Assembly (NCBI GenBank): GCA_021780545.1
Contig: JAJXYP010000045.1
Coordinates: 1 to 8,681, forward strand
Length of the DNA stretch: 8,681 bases
Direction of reading: 5' to 3'
DNA from: a bacterium
GTDB lineage: Bacteria; Patescibacteriota; Minisyncoccia; UBA6257; 2-01-FULL-56-20
Part shown: piece after piece, positions 1 to 4,994 of the stretch
Position numbering within the stretch: position 1 is the first letter of the stretch
Layout of the letters: each line of letters starts with the position of its first letter
Program-made: the position numbers and the translations under genes
Notes under the pieces: generated by a model
The model's database searches: none
Told to the model about the DNA's origin: nothing
The model's input: only the letters and a program-made list of their open reading frames with translations

Positions 1-307
1 CGGCGCTTTCGCCCCGGTCCAGTTTCGGGCTGCCGGCGATGAGCTGGGGGTTCAGGACGCCCGCAAAAACCGCGCCGTCTTTTTCATAGACGTATGCCGC
101 GCCGGGGATCAGGCCGGCGACCGCGGGGTCCTCCGCAAGGATCGGATCGATCCAGGCGATTTTCGAGAAGTGGATGACGATGCCCTTGCCGCCAAGCACC
201 GGCTTCGTTCCGGCGACCGCCGCGCCTTCCCGGGTAAGTCCTTCAGTCAGCTGTTTTGCGGTATCCGCGACCGATCGCGTTGATTTCCGGAGATAGGTGA
301 TGGTCAT
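1..307 (-). CDS. DUF302-like protein, C-terminus cut by window edge
   Basis: An open frame runs leftward from an ATG at 307 to the window edge (102 codons, no stop), so the C-terminus is missing. An in-frame stop at 347-349 and no other ATG between make 307 the likely start. The protein begins MTITYLRKSTRSVADTAKQL, a helix like the one opening DUF302 (TT1751-like) domains. About residues 46-86 follow the second half of that fold: a DP-ILAEDPAVAGLIPGAA stretch, then VYEKDGAVFAGVLNP, resembling the LP...VVYE.DG.V.V...NP pattern of the family. No signal peptide or membrane segment is visible. The biochemical role of DUF302 is not established. It lies 39 nt downstream of the ArsR-type gene on the same strand and is probably cotranscribed and controlled by it. 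No ribosome site is seen. The family call is by eye and moderately uncertain. Confidence 0.55.
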   Translation of the reverse strand, partial: MTITYLRKSTRSVADTAKQLTEGLTREGAAVAGTKPVLGGKGIVIHFSKIAWIDPILAEDPAVAGLIPGAAYVYEKDGAVFAGVLNPQLIAGSPKLDRGESA

Positions 308-346
308 GGTGGTTATGATATATGATGGATGTTTTATGGGGTCGAT

Positions 347-595
347 TTATCCGACGACGCGGAGAATTTCGTTCACGAGACGGCGCCGCTGCGGGCGGAT
401 GCCGTAATATTTCTCCCGTCCATCGCGGCGCTCCGCCACGATGCCGCGGTCGCGGAGGATGCCGAGATGGTAGGAAAGCAGGGCTTTTTTCATCCGCAGG
501 CAATCTTTGATATCGCAGCCGCGCGTCCGATCGCAACGCGCCAGTTCGCGGAGGATGGCGATGCGTTTTTCATGGAAGAGCCAGAGATTTTTCAT
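347..595 (-). CDS. ArsR-type winged-helix transcriptional repressor
   Basis: An 82-residue protein, the size of a minimal ArsR/SmtB winged helix. Residues 10-20 form the first helices. Residues 27-50 are the helix-turn-helix, with recognition-helix pattern LLSYHLGILRDRGIV. Residues 53-66 (AERRDGREKYYGI) form the wing hairpin. Members of this family bind DNA as dimers and release it on metal binding or thiol oxidation. Three cysteines (C21, C27, C32) lie around the position of the classic ArsR metal motif, so metal or redox sensing is possible, but the motif is not the canonical CxC and no ligand can be named. The ATG at 595 is the only start, since an in-frame stop lies at 605-607. It is preceded by a consensus promoter with an overlapping palindrome, pointing to autorepression. 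The DUF302-like gene follows on the same strand and is the likely regulated partner; tgt diverges on the other side. Confidence 0.82.
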   Translation of the reverse strand: MKNLWLFHEKRIAILRELARCDRTRGCDIKDCLRMKKALLSYHLGILRDRGIVAERRDGREKYYGIRPQRRRLVNEILRVVG

Positions 596-620
596 GAGGC
601 GCTTTTAGAGGAGGAATAAT

Positions 621-640
621 AGTTCAATATGTATTGAACT
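621..640. promoter_or_regulatory. Probable ArsR operator, perfect 9+9 inverted repeat
   Basis: AGTTCAATA (621-629) and its exact inverse TATTGAACT (632-640) flank a 2-bp centre. Its TTCAATA..TATTGAA core resembles ArsR-family operators, which typically are AT-rich dyads. It begins 25 bp upstream of the arsR-like start codon and overlaps the last three bases of the -10 box (638-640) and the predicted transcription start near 631, so a bound dimer would block polymerase. It could also affect the divergent tgt promoter, though that lies about 70 bp away. The repeat is seen directly; its use as an operator is inferred. Confidence 0.7.
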
Positions 641-666
641 CTAATCCTGGTCGCGGGCAGTGTCAA
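638..666 (-). promoter_or_regulatory. Promoter of the arsR-like gene
   Basis: On the minus strand there is a perfect -35 box TTGACA (666-661), a 17-bp spacer and a -10 box TAGAGT (643-638, four of six bases of TATAAT). The start should fall near 631-632, giving a leader of about 36 nt before the ATG at 595. The leader has no Shine-Dalgarno sequence; instead it carries TTCCTCCTC, which resembles the anti-Shine-Dalgarno itself. Confidence 0.7.
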
Positions 667-707
667 GCGCCGTTCTCGCTCTTGTATTCCCGTACGGGGC
701 GGGGGCA

Positions 708-716
708 TGGTACCAT
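708..716 (+). promoter_or_regulatory. tgt: Possible extended -10 of the tgt promoter
   Basis: TGGTACCAT reads as an extended -10 (TGn followed by TACCAT, four of six bases of TATAAT). A start about 7 bp downstream would leave a leader of roughly 12 nt before the ATG at 735. No convincing -35 is seen 16-18 bp upstream. It resembles the ATGATACC context of the atpB promoter. Weak evidence. Confidence 0.33.
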
Positions 717-734
717 GACGGGAACAGCAATTCC

Positions 735-1961
735 ATGATTGAATTTACCGTACTCAAGCGATCGCGGCGCAGCCGGGCCCGGCTCGGAATTCTGAAGACG
801 CCGCACGGCGAGGTGATGACTCCGGCTATCGTGCCGGTGGCAACCAATGCGACCGTAAAAGCGCTTCGGAGCGACGAGGTGCTCGCTACCGGGACGCAGA
901 TGCTTATTTCGAACACCTACCATCTGCATTTAGCGCCCGCCCAGCCCCATGCCGGGCGCCCGCTCGCGCGGGGCGGCGAAGAAACGGTTGCCGCAGCCAG
1001 CGGCATCAACGCTTTCATGCAGTGGCCGCGGCCCACGATGACCGACTCCGGCGGTTTTCAGGTTTTTAGCCTGGGATTCGGACGGGATCTCGGCGTCGGG
1101 AAGGTTGCTTCGGCGTCGTTTCCGAACCGCCTCGAGCGCGCGGTGACCGAGGGCGCGCAACCGCAGAGCGTCAAAATCGGTGAGGACGGCGTCCGGTTCA
1201 GATCGCCGCTCGACGGCGGAGAGATTTTTCTCGGTCCCCGGGAGTCGATCGCGATCCAGGAGCGGATTGGCGCCGATATCATGTTTGCCTTCGACGAATG
1301 TACGCCGCCACGGGTGATGCGCGGCTATATGCGCGCCGCGCTTGACCGGACGCATCGGTGGGCGAAGGCGTGTATTGCAGCCAAACGCACCGATCAGGCG
1401 CTCTACGGCATCATACAGGGATCGGTGTTTAAAGATCTCCGGGAAGAGAGTGCAAAGACGATCAGCCGTCTGGCGCGGGGCGGCGGTTTTTCAGGTTTCG
1501 GAATCGGCGGCGATTTGGGTGACGCCCTGGGCACATCGCGCATCGGAACCCGGACGATTTTAAACTGGACCGTGCCGCTGTTGGATTCGCGTTTGCCGCG
1601 GCATCTCCTCGGCATTGGCAAGCTGGACGACATTGAAACGATCGTGAAGGCGGGCGTTGACACGTTTGATTGCACGGTTCCGACGCACTACGCCCGGCGC
1701 GGCATCGCGTTCGTTTCGTCGAAAAAACGCGGCGGCTGGGAGGCGGCCGATTTCACCAAGGCGGTGATGCTGCGCGATAGGGGGCCGATCGACGCAGCCT
1801 GCGATTGTCTCGTCTGTTCGGGTTATCGCCGGCAGTACGTCGCGCACCTGTTCCGAGCCGGCGAAATCACTGGCGGAGCGATGCTCACCTTCCATAATCT
1901 CTATTTTTTCAACGGGTTTGTTGCCCGGGTCCGCGAGAAAATTAAAAAGGGACTGTTATGA
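735..1961 (+). CDS. tgt: tRNA-guanine transglycosylase (TGT), bacterial type
   Basis: A 408-residue enzyme that exchanges guanine-34 of GUN-anticodon tRNAs for preQ1 or queuine by base exchange, acting in the cytosol. The TIM-barrel landmarks are present: TDSGGFQVFSL with general-base D104, FAFDECTP with D187, YGIIQGS (224-230), HLLGIGKLDDI (290-300), FDCTVPT with nucleophile D312, and the zinc site C356, C358, C361 and H387 with the spacing seen in Zymomonas TGT (C318, C320, C323, H349). The segment after IGG (257-259) reads DLGD instead of the usual LAVGE that shapes the base pocket. A GTG at 660 would add 25 residues, but the ATG at 735 (MIEFTVLKR) matches the family N-terminus. The stop overlaps the methyltransferase start as ATGA. 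No queuosine synthesis genes are in the window, so the base may be salvaged; that is inference. Confidence 0.95.
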   Translation: MIEFTVLKRSRRSRARLGILKTPHGEVMTPAIVPVATNATVKALRSDEVLATGTQMLISNTYHLHLAPAQPHAGRPLARGGEETVAAASGINAFMQWPRPTMTDSGGFQVFSLGFGRDLGVGKVASASFPNRLERAVTEGAQPQSVKIGEDGVRFRSPLDGGEIFLGPRESIAIQERIGADIMFAFDECTPPRVMRGYMRAALDRTHRWAKACIAAKRTDQALYGIIQGSVFKDLREESAKTISRLARGGGFSGFGIGGDLGDALGTSRIGTRTILNWTVPLLDSRLPRHLLGIGKLDDIETIVKAGVDTFDCTVPTHYARRGIAFVSSKKRGGWEAADFTKAVMLRDRGPIDAACDCLVCSGYRRQYVAHLFRAGEITGGAMLTFHNLYFFNGFVARVREKIKKGLL

Positions 1962-2881
1962 AGCGGACCAGAGCGAAACCGGCCGGCGCGAAGCGGATCG
2001 ATACGTCGTGGAATCGAGTGGCGGGGTGGTACGCCGGTTTGCTGGCGGGCGAAGGTACGTATCAAAAGGATCTTATCCTGCCGAACCTCGTCCGGTTGAT
2101 GGATATCCAGCCGGGGGACGCCGTGCTCGATCTTGCCTGCGGCCCCGGTTTTTTCGCCCGTGAATTCGCCGCGCGCGGCGCCCGGGTGACGGGCGTTGAC
2201 GCGTCGCAGAAGCTTATTGATGCAGCGCGGCGGGAGGAGCAATCTACGGATGCCATTTCGCCTGGCGGCGGTCCGTCGACGGCGCGTGCGTCCGCTGTTT
2301 CGTCCCGCGCAGCGCTGCGGTTTTTTGTTGCCCGCGCCCACCGGCTGCCGTTTCTCAAAAACGGATCCATGCAAAAAATATCGATAGTTCTCGCCGTCCA
2401 GAATATTGAAAACGTAGGGGAGGTTTTCGCGGAATGCGCTCGGGTGCTCGGACCGGCGGGGGAAATCGCGATCGTCATGAATCATCCTGCATTCCGCGTG
2501 CCGAAGCAGTCGGCGTGGGGCTGGGACGCGGAGCTCGGCATCCAGTTCCGCCGGGTGGACCGGTACCTTTCCGAGCTGAAAGCCGAAATCGAGATGCATC
2601 CGGGTGTGAAGGCGGCAGGGCGTCGCGCGGCGGAGCAGACCGTTTCTTTCCATCGGCCTCTCCAGTATTACGTCAAGGCGTTGCGCCGGGCGGGGTTTGC
2701 GGTGACGGCGCTCGAAGAATGGAACTCAAATCGCAAGAGCAGCCCGGGTCCGCGGGCGGCCGCAGAAGACCGCGCGCGCAAAGAAATCCCGCTTTTTCTT
2801 GCAATGATTGGAAAAAAATCTGACGACCGGACGTTTTCTGCATCGCCCCGCTCGGTGTCCGGCGGTTATTGCGGAAATTGA
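1958..2881 (+). CDS. Class I SAM-dependent methyltransferase
   Basis: A 307-residue protein with a Rossmann-type methyltransferase core. Motif I is VLDLACGPGFFAREFA (56-71), the acidic end of beta-2 is D81 in VTGVDAS, beta-4 is IVLAVQNIENV (143-153), and NHPAFRVPKQSAWGWD (175-190), FHRPLQYYVKALRRAGF (231-247) and KEIPLFLAMIGKK (275-287) follow. This is the layout of UbiE/type-11-like small-molecule methyltransferases; the substrate cannot be told. Residues 95-122 form a low-complexity Ser/Ala/Gly insert between beta-2 and beta-3. The ATG overlaps the tgt stop by four bases, so translation is probably coupled, and a purine run AAAAAGGGA (1944-1952) is one of the few plausible ribosome sites in the window. 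The last 20 residues after MIGKK look non-family-like and follow an A7 run; a stop in the next frame at 2821-2823 would end the protein naturally. A role with TGT in tRNA modification is possible but unsupported. Confidence 0.85.
   Translation: MKRTRAKPAGAKRIDTSWNRVAGWYAGLLAGEGTYQKDLILPNLVRLMDIQPGDAVLDLACGPGFFAREFAARGARVTGVDASQKLIDAARREEQSTDAISPGGGPSTARASAVSSRAALRFFVARAHRLPFLKNGSMQKISIVLAVQNIENVGEVFAECARVLGPAGEIAIVMNHPAFRVPKQSAWGWDAELGIQFRRVDRYLSELKAEIEMHPGVKAAGRRAAEQTVSFHRPLQYYVKALRRAGFAVTALEEWNSNRKSSPGPRAAAEDRARKEIPLFLAMIGKKSDDRTFSASPRSVSGGYCGN
2812..2862 (-). terminator. Possible terminator of the PEGA gene
   Basis: Read on the minus strand, CCGGAC (2862-2857) can pair with GTCCGG (2832-2827) across a long loop, and a run of seven T (2818-2812) follows eight bases later. 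The long loop and the gap before the T run make it a weak candidate. The same T7 is the A7 run near the end of the methyltransferase frame. Confidence 0.3.
2848..2870 (+). terminator. Intrinsic terminator-like hairpin after the methyltransferase
   Basis: CCGC (2848-2851), a bulged T, CGG (2853-2855), loop TGT, then CCG and GCGG (2859-2865) form a seven-pair hairpin followed by TTATT. It would end the tgt-methyltransferase transcript. It lies inside the last codons of the methyltransferase frame as read, which is odd and bears on where that protein really ends. Confidence 0.5.
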
Positions 2882-3909
2882 TAGCTCGTCACCGAACCGG
2901 ATTTATTGATGAGGTAGAGCATGTTCGCTGCTGCGTCATAATACGGCGTCGTTCCGTAGGCGACCGTCGTAAGGTTGGCGAGGCTCTCGTCCGCAAAGTC
3001 GAGGAAGGCGACACGGTTGGGATATTCGAGGAGCAGGTGGCTGTTATCGCGGTACCAGAGCGCATTCCGGATGAGCCATGGTTGGGGGATGTTGAAGCGG
3101 TAGTATCCGCTCGGATCGTTGAGGGTGAAAATTTCCAGGCTGTTCCATTCGATTGCCGCAATCATCGTGCCGTTCGCGGATGACGAAAAACTTGAAACGT
3201 CGTCGGCGATTTTTTGGAGATGCCGGGAGCCGGCGTCGTAGAGATACAGTTCGCCGTTCGTCTGAAGGACGCCGACGGTCGATGGATTGATCCAGGAGAC
3301 GGTCCGGTTGTTGCCGGGGACCGGAATGCTTTCGGTCGTCGTTGCCTGCGATTTGTCATAGATCATGATGGCGCCCTGGGTGGGGGAGAATTTTGCGGTG
3401 ATGAAGGGATCGTATGGATCGGTGGCGGTGGGAGCCTCGATTTTACCGACGAGCGTGGCAAACTGCTTCGGTGATGCAAAAGTTGCTTCTTCGCCGCCGG
3501 CGGCGCCTGATGCGCCGAGAGAGATGGTTGCGGAAGCGACGACCGTGCCGCTTGCGGGCACCAGAACGGCGGATTTGAGCTGGACGACGAGGGACGGTTC
3601 GACCGGCGCGTTCTCGCGCCACGGATCATAGCCGGATGCTTTGAGCGCGATCTGATAGTTGCGCGGCAGGAGATCGGAAATAAGCGTTCCGGGGCTCAGC
3701 AAGCCGGATTGGTTCTGGACCGGCTTCCCGTCGAGAAAAATCGAGGCGTCCGTTGGATACGATCGAATGTAGATAGCGCCGGTTTTTTCGAGCCGCCATT
3801 TTGAAAAGTCGAACCGCCACCCCTCCGCGTAACCGACGACGCCGGCGCCGATGATGAAAAATGCCACCACCAGAATGTAAAAAATGCGCCGTCTCGTCTG
3901 CAGGGTCAT
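2866..3909 (-). CDS. Membrane-anchored PEGA-domain protein with beta-propeller-like C-terminus
   Basis: A 347-residue protein. Residues 1-8 are basic (MTLQTRRR), 9-28 form one membrane helix (IFYILVVAFFIIGAGVVGYA), and 44-118 form a PEGA domain (GAIYIRSYPTDASIFLDGKP, then LLPRNYQIALKASGYDPW). A Gly/Ala/Ser-rich linker (about 126-146) leads to a beta-rich region of repeated strands (about 150-347) such as GELYLYDAGS and NRVAFLDFADES, like a degenerate WD40/beta-propeller. It is probably anchored in the membrane with most of the chain outside. PEGA domains are thought to aid surface or cell-wall interactions; no catalytic function is visible. A longer form starting at 3969 is open, but a good promoter places the transcript start at the A of the ATG at 3909, and MTLQTRRR is the usual N-terminus of Parcubacteria-type relatives. 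Its stop lies inside the convergent methyltransferase gene (16-bp overlap). Confidence 0.85.
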   Translation of the reverse strand: MTLQTRRRIFYILVVAFFIIGAGVVGYAEGWRFDFSKWRLEKTGAIYIRSYPTDASIFLDGKPVQNQSGLLSPGTLISDLLPRNYQIALKASGYDPWRENAPVEPSLVVQLKSAVLVPASGTVVASATISLGASGAAGGEEATFASPKQFATLVGKIEAPTATDPYDPFITAKFSPTQGAIMIYDKSQATTTESIPVPGNNRTVSWINPSTVGVLQTNGELYLYDAGSRHLQKIADDVSSFSSSANGTMIAAIEWNSLEIFTLNDPSGYYRFNIPQPWLIRNALWYRDNSHLLLEYPNRVAFLDFADESLANLTTVAYGTTPYYDAAANMLYLINKSGSVTSYQFPQ

Positions 3910-3916
3910 AAACACC

Positions 3917-3945
3917 AGAATACGCTTTTTGATCCGGATTGTCGA
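3917..3945 (-). promoter_or_regulatory. Promoter of the PEGA gene, giving a leaderless mRNA
   Basis: On the minus strand there is -35 TCGACA (3945-3940, five of six bases), a 17-bp spacer and -10 TATTCT (3922-3917, four of six). Seven bases separate the -10 from the ATG at 3909, so transcription would start at or within a base or two of the A of the start codon. Confidence 0.65.
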
Positions 3946-3975
3946 TGCTGCTTCGATGTTTATACACAATGAGAC

Positions 3976-4022
3976 GTTGGTAAACGGCGATTACAGAGTA
4001 TTCATAGCCGAAATTTACCAAC
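3976..4022. repeat. Long inverted repeat / hairpin between PEGA promoter and ncRNA terminator
   Basis: GTTGGTAAA (3976-3984) pairs perfectly with TTTACCAAC (4014-4022), and the adjoining CGGC (3985-3988) pairs with GCCG (4007-4010). This gives a 13-bp stem with a three-A bulge and an 18-nt loop. No T run follows on either strand, so it is not an ordinary terminator. It lies 31 bp upstream of the PEGA -35 box and could be a regulator site or a leftover RNA structure. The remaining bases of this gap (3946-3975 and 4023-4037) show nothing further. Confidence 0.5.
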
Positions 4023-4037
4023 TTCCCCACGGGTACC

Positions 4038-4059
4038 AAAAATCCCGCCGGGAGGCGGG
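4038..4059 (-). terminator. Intrinsic terminator of the structured RNA
   Basis: On the minus strand CCCGCC (4059-4054), loop TCCC and GGCGGG (4049-4044) form a perfect six-bp GC stem followed by A and five T (4042-4038). The T run is on the minus-strand side only, so it serves a leftward transcript; the only one that fits is the structured RNA. Confidence 0.8.
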
Positions 4060-4183
4060 GTTCTTGGCGATCCCGCAAGATCTCTGGCGTTTAGCCAGGT
4101 GGGTGGGCTCAGCTGACAGTCCACGGACGGCAGCACTTCGCCCTCCCAAAAGATATCGCTTGATTCGAGATCTGAGCAGGACC
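4038..4183 (-). ncRNA. ssrS: Structured small RNA, probable short 6S RNA
   Basis: An extended -10 promoter predicts a start at G4183 and an intrinsic terminator ends the RNA near 4038. A closing stem pairs 4183-4176 (GGUCCUGC) with 4076-4069 (GCGGGAUC), then 4173-4167 (AGAUCUC) with 4084-4078. A large bubble follows: the 5' strand, 4166-4149, is unpaired (GAAUCAAGCGAUAUCUUU), and the 3' strand, 4099-4085, holds a hairpin (UGGC/GCCA, loop UAAAC). The terminal arm pairs 4148-4140 (UGGGAGGGC) with 4108-4100 (GCCCACCCA) around one A-A mismatch, then GCUG (4134-4131) with CAGC (4115-4112) and a small apical hairpin. Closing stem, central bubble, 3'-side bubble hairpin and terminal arm are the known 6S layout, and AGCGAUAUCUU resembles E. 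coli 6S AGCCGAUAUUUC, where product-RNA synthesis begins. 6S RNA binds the housekeeping RNA polymerase by mimicking an open promoter. The arms are shorter than usual (about 115 nt before the terminator; E. coli 184). It could instead be another structured RNA. Folding was done by hand. Confidence 0.6.
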
Positions 4184-4189
4184 AATTTG

Positions 4190-4198
4190 ATTATAACA
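4190..4198 (-). promoter_or_regulatory. Extended -10 promoter of the structured RNA
   Basis: TGTTATAAT on the minus strand is a perfect TGn plus TATAAT. The expected start seven bases downstream is G4183, exactly the first base of the closing stem of the RNA. No good -35 is seen at 17 bp, as is usual for strong extended -10 promoters. Confidence 0.7.
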
Positions 4199-4225
4199 CG
4201 GGCGGTTTTCCACGGCCGTCCGGAT

Positions 4226-4253
4226 TTGGCATTTTGTTTTCCTGTGATATGAT
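4226..4253 (+). promoter_or_regulatory. Promoter of the ATP synthase operon
   Basis: -35 TTGGCA (4226-4231, five of six bases), a 16-bp spacer, and -10 TATGAT (4248-4253, five of six) with an extended TG at 4245-4246. The start is expected near G4260, only about three bases before the atpB ATG at 4263, so the operon mRNA is almost leaderless. It points away from the structured-RNA promoter, whose -10 is about 53 bp to the left. Confidence 0.75.
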
Positions 4254-4262
4254 ACCAGCGTT

Positions 4263-4994
4263 ATGTTGAGCATATCTCTCCGCGCAGAGCCCATTTTTTC
4301 GATCGGTTCGTTCCCGGTGACGAATGCCCTCTTTATGTCGTTTCTCGTCCTGTGCGTCCTGATCGTGATCGGCTTTATTTTACGCCGCCGACTCACGACT
4401 ATTCCTGGTCCCGGCCAGAATGTCGCCGAGATGGTCGTTGAAGGGTCGCTCGGTATCATGGATTCCGTCCTGAACGACCGCCGCCGGTCGGAGCAGTATT
4501 TCCCGCTCGTTTTCACGGTTTTCATCTTTATCCTGTTCTCGAACTGGCTGGGCCTTTTACCGGGCGTCGGGTCGTTCGTCGTCGGTTCCGGGGCGTCGTC
4601 AGTGCCGCTGCTCCGTTCGCCGGCGAGCGACCTCAACTTCACCCTGGCGCTCGCGCTCATCGCCATCACGTTCGTGAACATCGCAAGCGCCGCGGCGCTC
4701 GGCGTCCGGCACCGCCTCTCGACGTTTTTCAATTTTCATGGTCCCATCGAATTTTTCGTCGGCATCCTTGAAATTGTTTCCGAGTTTGCTAAAATTATCT
4801 CGTTGTCGTTCCGTCTTTTCGGCAATGTGTTCGCGGGCGAAGTGCTCCTGGCCATCATGGCCTTTTTGGTACCGTACGTGATACCGTTGCCGTTCATTTT
4901 CCTTGAAATATTCGTCGGATTCATCCAGGCCCTCATTTTTGCCATGCTGACCACGGTATTCGTCGGCATGGCGCTTGCGGGGCACGGTGAATGA
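4263..4994 (+). CDS. atpB: F0 ATP synthase subunit a
   Basis: A 243-residue membrane protein forming the stator half-channels that carry ions to and from the c ring. Hydrophobic segments lie at about 20-40, 80-100, 125-146, 162-181, 188-214 and 215-240. The signature SLSFRLFGNVFAGE (181-193 region) carries the essential arginine R184 (E. coli R210) and E193 (E. coli E219). GFIQALIFAMLT (219-230) gives Q222, matching E. coli Q252. The N-terminus is short, beginning in the usual ...EPIFSIGSFPVTNA pattern of the compact a subunits. It is the first gene of the operon; no atpI precedes it. The ATG at 4263 is fixed by the promoter immediately ahead, and no Shine-Dalgarno site exists, consistent with initiation on a nearly leaderless mRNA. 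The stop is followed by a 95-nt gap before atpE, long for this junction, with a short basic ORF overlapping the stop. Confidence 0.97.
   Translation: MLSISLRAEPIFSIGSFPVTNALFMSFLVLCVLIVIGFILRRRLTTIPGPGQNVAEMVVEGSLGIMDSVLNDRRRSEQYFPLVFTVFIFILFSNWLGLLPGVGSFVVGSGASSVPLLRSPASDLNFTLALALIAITFVNIASAAALGVRHRLSTFFNFHGPIEFFVGILEIVSEFAKIISLSFRLFGNVFAGEVLLAIMAFLVPYVIPLPFIFLEIFVGFIQALIFAMLTTVFVGMALAGHGE

Noticed and set aside
322..619. Open frames on the plus strand opposite the arsR-like gene
   Set aside because: They mirror a clear winged-helix gene and have no domain-like sequence or promoter of their own.
689..698. CCCGTACGGG palindrome ahead of tgt
   Set aside because: Ten bases in GC-rich DNA is not convincing and no partner site or regulator links to it.
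660..734. GTG start giving tgt 25 extra N-terminal residues
   Set aside because: The added residues do not look like TGT, they overlap the arsR promoter and the likely tgt -10, and the ATG at 735 gives the family N-terminus.
3910..3969. Upstream ATG at 3969 for the PEGA gene
   Set aside because: A good -35/-10 pair lies inside this extension and places the mRNA start at 3909; the extension also puts 20 residues ahead of the usual MTLQTRRR start.
4044..4066. The GC hairpin as a rightward terminator
   Set aside because: The plus-strand side is followed by GTTCTTGG, not a T run, and no rightward transcript is expected there; the T5 is on the minus side.
4038..4183. Structured RNA as SRP RNA, tmRNA, RNase P RNA, tRNA or a known riboswitch
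   Set aside because: The GGAAGCAGCC-type SRP loop, the tRNA-like ends of tmRNA, the RNase P core motifs and common riboswitch core motifs are not seen. A leader role for the PEGA gene is unlikely because the RNA is closed by a terminator and PEGA has its own promoter.
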